Assembly (NCBI RefSeq): GCF_001187435.1
Contig: NZ_LFXA01000018.1
Location: forward strand, 124,001 to 188,000
Direction of reading: 5' to 3'
DNA length: 64,000 nt
From: Streptomyces caatingaensis
Lineage (GTDB): Bacteria; Actinomycetota; Actinomycetes; Streptomycetales; Streptomycetaceae
Positions 1-9,149 of this stretch are shown here, piece by piece (the stretch's first letter is position 1; each line of letters opens with the position of its first letter). The translations under genes were made by a program, and so were the position numbers. The notes beneath the pieces were generated by a model. The model saw nothing but the letters and a program-made list of their open reading frames with translations, did no database searches and was not told the origin of the DNA.

Positions 1-124
1 AGGCGCCGCGCAGCAGCGCGACCAGCACGCCGACGAACACCACGTAGAGCAGGCCGATGAAGAACATCGTGGTGACCATGCGGGTGGTCAGCCCGCGGTC
101 GGGGGTGAAACGGGTCTCGCGCAC
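1..124 (-). CDS. htpX: HtpX family zinc metalloprotease, N-terminal fragment
   Basis: Only the first 41 codons lie in the window; the gene runs off the left edge. Translation from the GTG at 124 gives an N-terminus with RFTPDRGLTTRM followed by a hydrophobic segment containing FFIGLLYVVFVGVLVALL, the typical start of Streptomyces HtpX, a membrane-anchored M48 protease of envelope quality control. A GGGAGG ribosome site sits five bases before the GTG. The HExxH catalytic motif would lie outside the window, so the family call rests on the N-terminus alone. Confidence 0.7.
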   Translation of the reverse strand, partial: MRETRFTPDRGLTTRMVTTMFFIGLLYVVFVGVLVALLRGA

Positions 125-278
125 GGTGACCTCCCAGACTCCGCGGCGGCGGGGGCACGTCCTGCCGGGTTCCCTGTCCCGATTCTCCCTCTCCTCCGCC
201 CTCGCCGGAGGCCCCCGGTCCCCCCGGTCCCCACCGGTGGCCACCGCCCTCGACGAAGGCCCTGTCCGACCGTCGCCG

Positions 279-284
279 TAGGCT
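279..284 (+). promoter_or_regulatory. -10 element TAGGCT, probable leaderless promoter
   Basis: TAGGCT matches the TANNNT consensus and lies six bases before the ATG at 291, which would put the transcription start at or next to the start codon. No Shine-Dalgarno sequence is visible before that ATG. No convincing -35 was found. Confidence 0.4.
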
Positions 285-290
285 CGGGGC

Positions 291-1202
291 ATGACCTCGC
301 CCCATCGCCTGAGCACCGTGATCCTCCCCGTCCGCCGCTGGCACGAGGGCGGCCGCGACCAGTGGCTGCGCGCCGAGGAGCTCGGTTTCCACACCGCGTA
401 CACCTACGACCACCTGTCCTGGCGGAGTTTCCGCGACGGCCCGTGGTTCGGCGCCGTTCCCACCCTGACGGCCGCGGCCACGGCCACCTCCCGGATGCGC
501 CTGGGCACCCTGGTCACCTCGCCGAACTTCCGGCACCCGGTGACCCTGGCCAAGGAGCTGATCTCGCTGGACGACATCTCCGGCGGCCGCGTCACCCTGG
601 GCATAGGAGCGGGAGGCTCCGGCTTCGACGCGACGGCCCTCGGGCAGGAGGCGTGGTCGCCCCGGGAGCGCGCCGACCGCTTCGCGGAGTTCGTCCCGCT
701 GCTCGACCGGCTGCTGACCGAGGGGGCCGTCAGCCACGGCGGCACGTTCTACTCGGCGGACGAGGCCCGCAACATCCCCGGCTGCGTCCAGCGGCCGCGC
801 CTGCCGTTCGCCGTCGCCGCCACCGGCCCGCGCGGGCTGCGGCTGGCGGCCCGCCACGGCCAGGCGTGGGTGACCACCGGCGACCCCAAGCTCTTCGAGA
901 GCGGCACGCCGGAGCAGTCCCGCGCGGCCCTCCGCACCCAGCTGGCCAGGCTGGGCGCGGCCTGCGAGGAGGCCGGCCGGGACGTCGCCGAGCTGGACAA
1001 GATCCTGCTCACCGGCTTCACCCCCGACCGCGGCCGTCCCCTGGAGTCCCTGGACGCGTTCGTCGACTTCGCGGGCGAGCACTACGCCCTGGGCTTCACG
1101 GAGATCGTCGTCCACTGGCCCATTCCCGGCTCGGACTTCGCCGCCGACCAGCAGGTCTTCGAAAGGATCGCCACCGAGGCGCTCGACAAGCTGGGCCGCT
1201 GA
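291..1202 (+). CDS. LLM class (F420-dependent type) oxidoreductase
   Basis: The 303-residue protein is a bacterial-luciferase-like TIM barrel. Family landmarks are AEELGFHTAYTYDH near residue 28, RLGTLVTSPNFRHPVTLAKE around residues 70-90, SGGRVTLGIGAG near residue 100 and the late AATGPRGLRLAARHG segment. Actinobacterial members usually use coenzyme F420 rather than FMN, but the substrate cannot be read from sequence. It is followed by a separate HAD gene 92 bases downstream. The ATG start is supported by a -10 element six bases upstream (likely leaderless). Confidence 0.85.
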   Translation: MTSPHRLSTVILPVRRWHEGGRDQWLRAEELGFHTAYTYDHLSWRSFRDGPWFGAVPTLTAAATATSRMRLGTLVTSPNFRHPVTLAKELISLDDISGGRVTLGIGAGGSGFDATALGQEAWSPRERADRFAEFVPLLDRLLTEGAVSHGGTFYSADEARNIPGCVQRPRLPFAVAATGPRGLRLAARHGQAWVTTGDPKLFESGTPEQSRAALRTQLARLGAACEEAGRDVAELDKILLTGFTPDRGRPLESLDAFVDFAGEHYALGFTEIVVHWPIPGSDFAADQQVFERIATEALDKLGR

Positions 1203-1294
1203 GCCCGCGCCGGGTCGCGTCCCCGGTCCGGGGGCGCGACCGACCGCCCACGCACCCGTGCGCCCCGCCGCACCGTGTGGCCGAGAATGGGAGC

Positions 1295-2176
1295 GTGACT
1301 TCAGCTACCGAGCAGCCCGAGACCCCCGCCGGCCGCCGGAGACAGCCGATACCCCGGCTGATCGCCACCGACCTCGACGGCACCCTGCTGCGGGACGACA
1401 AGACGGTCTCGGACCGCACGGTCGCCGCGCTGGCCGCCGCCGAGGCCGCCGGGATCGAGGTCTTCTTCGTCACCGGCCGCCCCACCCGCTGGATGGACGT
1501 GGCCAGCGACCACGTCCACGGGCACGGGCTCGCCATCTGCGCGAACGGCGCCGCCGTCGTGGACCTGCGCGACGGCGGCCGGTTCGTCGAGGTCCGGCCG
1601 CTGGAGCGGGCCGACGCCCTGGCCGTCGTCCACATGGTGCGTGCCGCCGTCCCCGGCACGACCTTCGCCGTCGAACGCACCACGGGCTTCCACTACGAGC
1701 CGGAGTACCCGCCGTTCATGCTCAGCGAGGACGCGGTCGCGGCCACCGCCGAGGAGTTCCTCGCCGAGGACGCCCGCGCGTACGACGGCGGCCCCTGCGG
1801 CCCCGTCCTCAAGCTGCTCGCCCACCACCCCGCGCTCGCGCCCGACGACTTCCTCACCCGCGCCCGCGCGGCGGCCGGCGCCCATGGCTCGTTCACCCGG
1901 TCCAGCCCGACCGCGCTGCTGGAGATCAGCGGCCCCGGCGTCAGCAAGGCCAGCACGCTGGCCCGGTACTGCGCCGAGCACGGCATCGCGTCCGAGGACG
2001 TCGTGGCGTTCGGGGACATGCCCAACGACCTGGAGATGCTCGGCTGGGCCGGTGTCTCGTACGCGATGGCCAACGCCCATCCCGACGTCCTGGCCGCCAC
2101 CACGCACCGCACCGCCGGCAACAACGACGACGGCGTCGCGGAGGTCATCGAAAGGATTCTGCACGGCCGCTCCTGA
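1295..2176 (+). CDS. Cof-type HAD family phosphatase
   Basis: A 293-residue haloacid-dehalogenase hydrolase. Motif I is ATDLDGTLL near residue 25 (nucleophile Asp), motif II is VTGRP, the Lys motif lies near GVSKASTL, and motif III/IV is AFGDMPNDLEML. The large C2 cap between motifs II and III places it in the Cof/SupH group, which dephosphorylates small phosphorylated metabolites. The GTG at 1295 was chosen because the open frame upstream overlaps the preceding gene and codes nothing family-like. The substrate is unknown. Confidence 0.88.
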   Translation: MTSATEQPETPAGRRRQPIPRLIATDLDGTLLRDDKTVSDRTVAALAAAEAAGIEVFFVTGRPTRWMDVASDHVHGHGLAICANGAAVVDLRDGGRFVEVRPLERADALAVVHMVRAAVPGTTFAVERTTGFHYEPEYPPFMLSEDAVAATAEEFLAEDARAYDGGPCGPVLKLLAHHPALAPDDFLTRARAAAGAHGSFTRSSPTALLEISGPGVSKASTLARYCAEHGIASEDVVAFGDMPNDLEMLGWAGVSYAMANAHPDVLAATTHRTAGNNDDGVAEVIERILHGRS

Positions 2177-2226
2177 CCACAGCCCCCCCCACAGCCCCCC
2201 ATGGCCCCCGCCACGGCCCGCCGCGT

Positions 2227-2308
2227 GGAACGAACACGGCAGACGAACGCGGCAAGGCGAAACGCGGCAGGACGAACACGGCAACGCACCCGGCAGGCGC
2301 ACACGGCC
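2227..2308. repeat. Degenerate 12-15 bp tandem repeat between convergent genes
   Basis: About six imperfect copies of a unit resembling ACGAACRCGGCA occur in the 154-bp gap between the HAD gene and the convergent M23 gene. Copy length drifts between 12 and 15 bases. No protein-like frame and no good hairpin were seen. Confidence 0.5.
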
Positions 2309-2330
2309 TCACCGACCCGGCGGCGCGGCC

Positions 2331-3446
2331 TCACAGGCCCACACCGCGCCTGCGCAACCACTCCACCGGATCGACCGAGGAGCCGAACTCCGGGCTCGTA
2401 CGGACCTCGAAGTGCAGGTGGGGCCCGGTGGAGTTGCCGGTGGTCCCGGAGAGCCCGATCCACTCCCCGGGCCGCACCCGCCGCCCCGGCGCCACCAGCG
2501 CCGCGGACAGGTGCGCGTACTGCGAGTACCAGCCGCCCGGGTGCCGGACGACCAGGCTGATGCCGAACGCCCCGCCGCAGCCCGCGTCGACCACCGTGCC
2601 CGGCCCGACCGAGCGCACCGGCGTACCGGTGGGCACGGCGAAGTCCTGTCCGGTGTGCGTGCCGGACCAGTTCGCGCCGGAGCCGCCGTACCCGGCCGAG
2701 AGCCGGTACGAGACCACCGGGCGCGTCCAGCGGCGCCCGCCCCGCTCCCCCTCCGGACGCAGGTCGTCGTCGTCCGTGTCCAGCACGTCGCGGTCCACCG
2801 GGGAGCAGCGGCCGCCGTCGACCGTGGCGGCGGCCGTGCGGTCGAGCTCCTCGCGCGCCGCCTCCAGCCGGCCGGAGGCTCCGCCCAGCGCCCTGCGCAG
2901 CAGCGTCGTGTCCCGGTCAAGCGCCCGCCAGGAGGACACCGTCGCCCGTTCCTCCCGCTCCAGGGCCCGGCCCCGGTCGTCGGCGTCGCTCAGCCTGCGG
3001 GCCAGCCGCTCCCGGCGTTCGGCGTCGGTCTCCTGGAGGGCCAGCAGCTCGAAGGGGTCGTCCGAGAAGCGCGGGCTGTCCGGAGCGGTGAAGCCGCCGG
3101 TCCGGTACTGCGCCCGGGCGGCGGCGCCCGCGTCCTCGCGCAGCACCGACGACACGAACCGCTGCCCGCTGAGCCGCTGCGCCAGCCGCTCGGCCTCCGC
3201 CCTGCGCTCCCGCGCGGCGGGCAGGGCCCTGTCGTAGCGCTCCCTGATCAGCGCCTCCTCCCGGGCCAGCCGGTAGACGTCGGCACCGGCCCGGGCGAGC
3301 CGGTCGGGAGCCCGCACGGCGGCCGAGGGCCCGGAGGCGAGCACCGGATACACCACGGCGCACAGGGCGCAGAAGGCGCCCACCGCGTGCCGGCGGGACC
3401 GGCACGGGCGCGCCACGCGTGGACGATGGGGACGCGGTCGCCACAT
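2331..3446 (-). CDS. M23 family metallopeptidase, secreted or membrane-anchored
   Basis: The 371-residue protein has an Arg-rich N-terminus and a hydrophobic segment (VGAFCALCAVVYPVLA, about residues 22-37). A long Arg/Glu/Ala-rich region likely to be coiled coil follows, and the C-terminal 120 residues form an M23 (LytM/gp13) domain. Zinc-ligand motifs are HTGQDFAVPTG (HxxxD) and GPHLHFEV (HxH). Such enzymes cut peptidoglycan cross-bridges or activate amidases; coiled coil plus M23 resembles EnvC/RipC architecture. The ATG at 3446 was chosen because CACGAT lies seven bases upstream, a leaderless-like spacing, while the upstream extension codes an unlikely Pro/Arg leader. Confidence 0.8.
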   Translation of the reverse strand: MWRPRPHRPRVARPCRSRRHAVGAFCALCAVVYPVLASGPSAAVRAPDRLARAGADVYRLAREEALIRERYDRALPAARERRAEAERLAQRLSGQRFVSSVLREDAGAAARAQYRTGGFTAPDSPRFSDDPFELLALQETDAERRERLARRLSDADDRGRALEREERATVSSWRALDRDTTLLRRALGGASGRLEAAREELDRTAAATVDGGRCSPVDRDVLDTDDDDLRPEGERGGRRWTRPVVSYRLSAGYGGSGANWSGTHTGQDFAVPTGTPVRSVGPGTVVDAGCGGAFGISLVVRHPGGWYSQYAHLSAALVAPGRRVRPGEWIGLSGTTGNSTGPHLHFEVRTSPEFGSSVDPVEWLRRRGVGL

Positions 3447-3532
3447 GGACGTGATCGTGACGCGGAGCGCGGGGGCGCGCTTCCGCAGAGGACCGTTCGG
3501 AGGATCCGGCCCGCGCCCCCCGGGGGTGTCCG

Positions 3533-5224
3533 CTAGAGCGGCGCCTCCCACACCACACGCGTCCCGCGCCCGTCCAGCCCCGGCCCGTACGTGCTGGAGC
3601 CGCCCAGCGACTCGGCCCGCTTGGCGAGGTTCCGCAGCCCGCTGCGCCGGCCGCCCTCCGGGATGCCGACGCCGTCGTCCGCGACGGTGAGCCGCACCGC
3701 CTCCCGGCCGTCCGGCAGGTGCGCCGTGGCGTCGACGACGACCTCGATCCGCGACGCCCGGGCGTGCCGGAAGGCGTTGGACAGCGCCTCGCGCAAGGCC
3801 GCGACCAGGTTCTTCCCGGTCCGCTCGCCGACCTTGGCGTCCACGGCCCCGACGAACGTCGCCGAGGGCTGGAAACCGAGCGGCACGGCCGCGGTCCCGA
3901 TCTCCCGCAGGACGCGCGTGCGCAGCCCGGCGGGCGCCTCGGCGGGCCCCTGCTGGAGGGCGAAGATCGCGGTGCGGATCTCCTGGATGGTCACGTCCAG
4001 CTCGTCCACGGCCTGGCCGACCGTGGTGCGCACCTCCGGCACCACCGCCTTGCGCTGGGCGCTCTCCAGCAGCAGACCGGTCGCGAACAGCCGCTGGATG
4101 ACGAGGTCGTGCAGGTCCCGCGCGATGCGGTCGCGGTCCTCGTAGACGGCGAGCCGCTCGCGGTCGCGCTGCGCCTCGGCCAGGACGAGCGCGAGCGCGG
4201 CCTGGGCGGCGAACTGGCCCGCCAGGGTGCGCTCGGCGGCGGTGTACGGACGGGCGCCCCGGTCGCGGGGGATGGCGAGCGTGCCCAGCACCCGTCCGCC
4301 GCTCTTGAGCGGCAGCAGCATGCTGGGCCCGAAGCGCGGGGCCACGCCCGTGACCATGCGGGGGTCGGTGGCCGAGTCCTCGACGAACACCGGCTCGCCG
4401 GCGAGGAGCCGGTCGACGACCGGGCTGTGCGGCGGTATCACCGTCCCCAGCAGGTCCGTCGGGTCGTCGGCGGCGACGGCCACCATCTCCAGCCCGCCCT
4501 CGTCGTCCGGCAGCAGGACGATCCCGGCGGCCGAGTCCGCGAGCCTGCGCGCCTGCTCGGCGACGACGGACAGCGCGTCCTCCGCGTCGCTGCCGGACAG
4601 CAGCGCCGTGGTGACCGCCACCGAGCCGTCGATCCAGCGCATGCGCTGGCGGCCCTCCTCGTACACCCGGGCGTTGCCGATCGCGATGCCCGCCTCGGTG
4701 GCGAGGATCTTCACCATGTGCAGGTCCGCGACGCCGAACTCGCCGCCGCCGCGCTTGCCCGTGAGGTAGAGGTTCCCGAAGATCTCGCCGTCGACGCGGA
4801 TGGGGACGGCGAGGAAGTCACCGGGAGCACCGGGGGGCGTGCTGTGGCTCAGCAGGGCGCCCAGCAGTCCCCAGCCGCCGTCGTCCGCGCCGATGCGGCG
4901 GTGTTCCTCCTCGGGGATCCCGTAGGTGACGAAGTCGGCGAGCCCCTCGCCGGCGGGGTCGGCCGCCTGGCTGACGGCGATGGCGGCGTAGCGGGCGTCG
5001 GCGAGCTCGGCGGCGGTCCCGGCGATCCGGTCGAGCGTGCCGTGCAGCTCCGGACCGGTGCCGACCGAGCGCATGGCCTCCAGCAGTTGAGGGATCCGCG
5101 CGGTCAGCTCCGTCGACATGCCCTGGAGGCTCCGGGTGGCCTCCGTGGCGGCGGCCAGCGGGTCCAGCGGCCCTCCGGGCGGGGCGGTGTCCTGGGGACC
5201 GGAGGGGTTTTCCGTGGCGGGCAT
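3533..5224 (-). CDS. GAF-domain sensor histidine kinase (NarL/DevS-type), orphan
   Basis: The 563-residue soluble kinase has two tandem GAF domains (about residues 55-200 and 215-355). A HisKA_3 dimerisation helix follows, with RDLHDLVIQRLFATG carrying the phospho-acceptor at about His372, and then a C-terminal HATPase (NAFRHARASRIEV, DDGVGIPEGG). This is the DosS/DevS layout, in which GAF domains sense redox or gases. No response regulator is adjacent. The gene begins ten bases after the cydCD stop on the same strand, so it is probably the last gene of the cytochrome bd operon and tied to respiratory state. Whether GAF1 binds haem cannot be judged from sequence. Confidence 0.88.
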   Translation of the reverse strand: MPATENPSGPQDTAPPGGPLDPLAAATEATRSLQGMSTELTARIPQLLEAMRSVGTGPELHGTLDRIAGTAAELADARYAAIAVSQAADPAGEGLADFVTYGIPEEEHRRIGADDGGWGLLGALLSHSTPPGAPGDFLAVPIRVDGEIFGNLYLTGKRGGGEFGVADLHMVKILATEAGIAIGNARVYEEGRQRMRWIDGSVAVTTALLSGSDAEDALSVVAEQARRLADSAAGIVLLPDDEGGLEMVAVAADDPTDLLGTVIPPHSPVVDRLLAGEPVFVEDSATDPRMVTGVAPRFGPSMLLPLKSGGRVLGTLAIPRDRGARPYTAAERTLAGQFAAQAALALVLAEAQRDRERLAVYEDRDRIARDLHDLVIQRLFATGLLLESAQRKAVVPEVRTTVGQAVDELDVTIQEIRTAIFALQQGPAEAPAGLRTRVLREIGTAAVPLGFQPSATFVGAVDAKVGERTGKNLVAALREALSNAFRHARASRIEVVVDATAHLPDGREAVRLTVADDGVGIPEGGRRSGLRNLAKRAESLGGSSTYGPGLDGRGTRVVWEAPL

Positions 5225-5233
5225 ACCCAGAGA

Positions 5234-8200
5234 TTAATAAGTACCTTTTGCCATGGAAAGCGGCTGATGAGCCGAAAGCGCGGAATGCTCCAGGTCGGCC
5301 TCCGCACGCTCCCGCTCCAGCATCTGCCGGAACGTTCCGTCCGCCGCCGCCAGTTCCCGGTACGTCCCGCGTTCCACGATGCGGCCGGCGTCCAGCACGA
5401 CGATCTCGTCGACCGCGTCGAGCCCGGCCAGCCGGTGGGTGATCAGCACCGTGGTCCGGCCCTCGGTGACCGCCAGCAGATCGGCGGTCAGCGCGTCCGC
5501 GGTCGCCACGTCCAGGTGTTCCGCGGGCTCGTCCAGCACCAGCACCGGGAAGTCCGCCAGCAGCGCGCGGGCGAGCGCCAGCCGCTGCCGCTGGCCCCCG
5601 GACAGGCGCGCGCCGTGCTCCCCGACCATCGTGTCGAGCCCCTGGGGCAGCGCCTCGACCCAGTCCAGCAGCCGGGCGGCGCGCAGCGCCTCGCGCAGCC
5701 GCTCGTCGTCCGCGTCCGGGCGGGCGAGCCGCAGGTTCTCGCGCAGCGAACTGTCGAAGAGATGCGCGTCCTGGGCGCACAGGCCCACGAGACGGCGCAC
5801 GGCGTCACCGTCCATCCCCGCCGCGTCCCGGCCACCGAGGGCGTACGCCCCCGTCCCGGCGTCCAGGAAGCGCAGCAGCACCTGCGCGAGCGTCGTCTTG
5901 CCCGCGCCGGACCGCCCGACGACCGCGACCCTGCGCCCCGCCGTCAGCTCCAGGCCGACGTCGCACAACGCCGGTTCCGCACGGCCCGGGTAGCGCGCGG
6001 TCAGCCCCGTCAGCCGCAGGGGGAACGGGGACGACGGCGCGGGCCCCGTCCCGTCGCGCACCGGCTCCGGAGCGTCCAGCACCTCGTACACCCGCTCCGC
6101 GGAGCGGCGCATCCGCTGCCGGTGCTGGACCGCCGCGGGCAGCCCGGTCACCGCCTCGAACGCGGCCAGCGGCAACAGCACCACGACGGCGAGCCACACG
6201 CCGCCGAGCCGCCCGTCGTGGACCGCCCCCACACCGGCCCAGGCGGCCGCCGCGACGGTCAACCCGCAGGCCAGGGACGTCAGTCCGGCGCCGAGGGCGG
6301 TGGCCGCGGCGGCCCGGCGGGCGATCCGGGTCAGGGCGGCGTCCACCCGCCGCAACCCCGCGAGCCGGGCGGGCAGCGCGCCGGCGACGGTGAGTTCGGC
6401 GAGGCCGGACAGCAGGCCGACCACACCGTCCGACAACTCGCCGCGCGCGGGCGCCAGTCGCCGCTCGGCCCGCCGGGCGACGGCGGCCGACAGGACGGGC
6501 ACCACCGCGCCCGCCGTCAGCAGGCCGGCCGCCAGGATCGCCCCGGCCTCGGGGAGCAGCCAGGCGGTGAACCCGACGGCCGCCCCGCCCACGAGGACGG
6601 CCGAGCCCAGCGGCAGCAGCCAGCGCAGGAAGTAGTCCTGGAGCGCGTCCACGTCGGTGACCAGCCGGGACAGCAGGTCGCCGCGGCGGGTGTCGCGCAG
6701 CCCGGCGGGGGCCAGCCGCTCCAGCCGCCGGTAGACGGAGACCCGCATCCCGGCCAGCGCGCGCAGCACCGCGTCGTGCGAGACGAGGCGCTCGGCGTAG
6801 CGGAAGACGGAACGTCCGATGCCGAAGGCGCGTGTCGCCGTGACGGCCACCATCAGGTAGAGGACGGGCGGCTGTTGGGAGGCGCGGGAGATCAGCCATC
6901 CGGAGACGGCCATCAGGCCGGTCGCACTGGCCAGCGCCAGGCTGCCGAGCAGCAGCGCCAGCCAGAACCTGCCGCGGTAGGGGCGGCCTTCGGCGCGCAC
7001 ACGGGCCAGGGGGGCGGATGTGGGGGGCTCGGGCGCGGGGGCCCCGGCGCCCGGAGCGCCGCCCGCCGGCGCGTCCGGAGTCCGCACGCCCTGGGCCGGC
7101 AGGTGTGATCCCGCCCCGTCCGGAGCCGGCACTTCCCGAGCCGGTACTTGCGGAGCCGGCCCTTCCGGAGCCGGCGCGCCAGCTGGAAGGGCGGCACCAC
7201 CAGGGCCGGTACCGTCCGCGCCCACGGAGGCGGGACCGCCGGACGCAGGACCGCCGGACGCGGCGGCACCGGCGCGACCGGCGCCTCCCGGCACGGCACC
7301 GGACGGCCGGACTTCTCCCGGCTCCCCGAGCCGCACCACCCGGTCCGCCACGGCCAGCAGGGCCGGGCGGTGCACGACCAGCAGCACCGTCCGGCCCTCG
7401 GCGAGCCGTCGCACCGCCTCGACGACCGCCGCCTCGGTCTCGCCGTCCAGGTTCGCCGTCGGCTCGTCCAGGAGCAGCACGGGCCGGTCGGCGAGGAACG
7501 CCCGTGCCAGGGCCAGGCGTTGGCGCTGACCGGCCGACAGACCGGCCCCGTCGTCGCCGAGGCGAGTGTCAGTGCCCTGCTCCATCATGGAGACGAAATC
7601 GAGCGCACCCGCCGCGCGGAGCGCGTCGCGCAGCTGTGCGTCGGTGGCGTCCGGCCGTGCCAGCCGTACGTTCTCGGCGACGGTGCCGGCGAAGAGATGA
7701 GGCCGTTGCGGGACCCAGGCGACCTGGGCCCGCCAGCTTTCGGGGGAGAGCGATGACAGATCGACGCCGTCCACGGACACCCGCCCGCTCGCGGGGCGTT
7801 GGAGACCGAGGAGGACGTTCAGCAGGGTCGACTTGCCGGAGCCACTGGCTCCGGTCAGGGCGACCGTCTCACCGGGCCGCACCTCGAACGAGGTCTCGGG
7901 CAGAGAGGCCCGGTCCCGTCCCGGGTGGCGGACCACCAGCCGCTCCACACGGAGCACGGCGTCCCGCGCGTCGGGCGCGGGACGGCTGCCCTCGGCCGGC
8001 GGTTCGGTCTCCAGGACGGCGAAGACCCGGTCGGCGGCGGCCAGCCCCTCCGCCGCCGCGTGGTACTGGGCGCCCACCTGCCGCAGCGGCAGATACGCCT
8101 CGGGCGCCAGCACGAGCACCAACAGTCCGGTCTGGAGATCGAGTTCGCCGTGGACGAGGCGCATGCCGATGCCCACCGCGACCAGGGCGACCGACAGGGT

Positions 8201-8947
8201 CGAGAGCAGCTCCAGGGCGAAGGAGGAGAGGAAGGCGATGCGCAGGGTGCGCAGGGTGGCGCGCCGGTAGTCGTCGGTGATGGCGCGGATGGACGCGGCC
8301 TGGGCCTTGGCCCGGCCGAAGACCTTGAGCGTCGGCAGCCCGGCGACGACGTCGAGGAAATGCCCGGAGAGCCGGGACAGCAGATGCCACTGGCGGTCCA
8401 TGCGGGACTGGGTGACCCAGCCGATGAGCGCCATGAACAGCGGAATCAGGGGGAGGGTGAGGACGATGACCAGCGCCGAGACCCAGTCGGCGGAGACGAT
8501 ACGGGCGAGGACGGCGACGGGCACCACGACCGCCAGACCAAGCTGGGGCAGGTAGCGGGCGAAGTAGTCGTCGAGCGCGTCGACGCCGCGGGTGGCCAGA
8601 GCGGTCAGCTCGCCGGTGTTCACCGCGCCCGGGCCGAGCCGGGCGGTGTGCGCCAGCAGCCGGCCGCGCAGTTCGGACTTGACCGCGGCGCTCGCCCGGT
8701 GCGCGGCGAGCTCGGTGAGCCAGGAGACCAGGGCCCTGCCGGCCGCGGTCGCGGCCAGCAGGGCCAGGGGGACGGCCAGGTCGCCGGCCGTGCGGCCGCG
8801 CTGGAAGGCGCCGGTCACCGTCTCGGCGATCAGCATCGCCTGGGCGATGACCAGTCCGGCCCCGGCCAGCCCCAGCAGGACGGACGCGGCCAGGAAGAAC
8901 CGGGTCGCGGAGGCGTACCGGAGGAGTCGGGGATCCACGGGCTTCAT
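5234..8947 (-). CDS. cydCD: Thiol reductant ABC exporter, fused CydD-CydC
   Basis: A 1237-residue fusion of two ABC-exporter half-transporters. The CydD half (residues 1 to about 540) has a transmembrane domain, Walker A GASGSGKST near residue 365 and signature LSAGQRQRLALARA. A Pro/Ala/Gly-rich low-complexity linker spans roughly residues 545-645. The CydC half has Walker A GRSGAGKT near residue 1010, signature LSGGQRQRLALARALLAD and DEPAEHLD. CydDC exports glutathione/cysteine-type thiols to the periplasm and is needed to assemble cytochrome bd. In Streptomyces the two subunits are normally fused, so this is expected. The gene follows cydB after a 202-bp repeat-rich spacer. Confidence 0.95.
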   Translation of the reverse strand: MKPVDPRLLRYASATRFFLAASVLLGLAGAGLVIAQAMLIAETVTGAFQRGRTAGDLAVPLALLAATAAGRALVSWLTELAAHRASAAVKSELRGRLLAHTARLGPGAVNTGELTALATRGVDALDDYFARYLPQLGLAVVVPVAVLARIVSADWVSALVIVLTLPLIPLFMALIGWVTQSRMDRQWHLLSRLSGHFLDVVAGLPTLKVFGRAKAQAASIRAITDDYRRATLRTLRIAFLSSFALELLSTLSVALVAVGIGMRLVHGELDLQTGLLVLVLAPEAYLPLRQVGAQYHAAAEGLAAADRVFAVLETEPPAEGSRPAPDARDAVLRVERLVVRHPGRDRASLPETSFEVRPGETVALTGASGSGKSTLLNVLLGLQRPASGRVSVDGVDLSSLSPESWRAQVAWVPQRPHLFAGTVAENVRLARPDATDAQLRDALRAAGALDFVSMMEQGTDTRLGDDGAGLSAGQRQRLALARAFLADRPVLLLDEPTANLDGETEAAVVEAVRRLAEGRTVLLVVHRPALLAVADRVVRLGEPGEVRPSGAVPGGAGRAGAAASGGPASGGPASVGADGTGPGGAALPAGAPAPEGPAPQVPAREVPAPDGAGSHLPAQGVRTPDAPAGGAPGAGAPAPEPPTSAPLARVRAEGRPYRGRFWLALLLGSLALASATGLMAVSGWLISRASQQPPVLYLMVAVTATRAFGIGRSVFRYAERLVSHDAVLRALAGMRVSVYRRLERLAPAGLRDTRRGDLLSRLVTDVDALQDYFLRWLLPLGSAVLVGGAAVGFTAWLLPEAGAILAAGLLTAGAVVPVLSAAVARRAERRLAPARGELSDGVVGLLSGLAELTVAGALPARLAGLRRVDAALTRIARRAAAATALGAGLTSLACGLTVAAAAWAGVGAVHDGRLGGVWLAVVVLLPLAAFEAVTGLPAAVQHRQRMRRSAERVYEVLDAPEPVRDGTGPAPSSPFPLRLTGLTARYPGRAEPALCDVGLELTAGRRVAVVGRSGAGKTTLAQVLLRFLDAGTGAYALGGRDAAGMDGDAVRRLVGLCAQDAHLFDSSLRENLRLARPDADDERLREALRAARLLDWVEALPQGLDTMVGEHGARLSGGQRQRLALARALLADFPVLVLDEPAEHLDVATADALTADLLAVTEGRTTVLITHRLAGLDAVDEIVVLDAGRIVERGTYRELAAADGTFRQMLERERAEADLEHSALSAHQPLSMAKGTY

Positions 8948-9066
8948 CCGCTCATCCTCCTTCAGTGGATTCTCTGGTGCGGGTCTCGCGGTGTGGTCTC
9001 GCAGTGCGGTGGCTCAGTGCGCGTGCACTCCGTGCGTTCGCTCAGTGCGTTTACTCACTGCACGTT

Positions 9067-9140
9067 CGCCCGGCGCGTTCGCACACCGCTCGCTCGGCGC
9101 GTCCGCGCGTCGCACGCTCGCCCGGCACGTCCGCACACCG
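9067..9140. repeat. Imperfect 22-bp direct repeats in the cydB-cydCD spacer
   Basis: A 22-bp unit at 9067-9088 recurs at 9119-9140 with 20 of 22 matches. The spacer also carries three copies of CTCAGTGCG (9013, 9041, 9149); the last spans the cydB stop codon. The 202-bp spacer is long for genes expected to be co-transcribed, and no ORF with a plausible start fills it. Confidence 0.6.
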
Positions 9141-9149
9141 CGCGTCCGC

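Noticed and set aside
57..281. Short plus-strand frame at the left end
   Set aside because: It overlaps the htpX N-terminus on the other strand and has a Pro/Ser/Arg-rich shadow composition.
2227..2308. CRISPR array
   Set aside because: Units are too short and diverged, with no spacers of constant length; no cas genes in the window.
3719..7108. Very long plus-strand open frame opposite the kinase and cydCD genes
   Set aside because: Antisense shadow typical of 72% GC DNA; composition is Arg/Gly/Gln-rich with no family motif, while the opposite strand encodes well-supported proteins.
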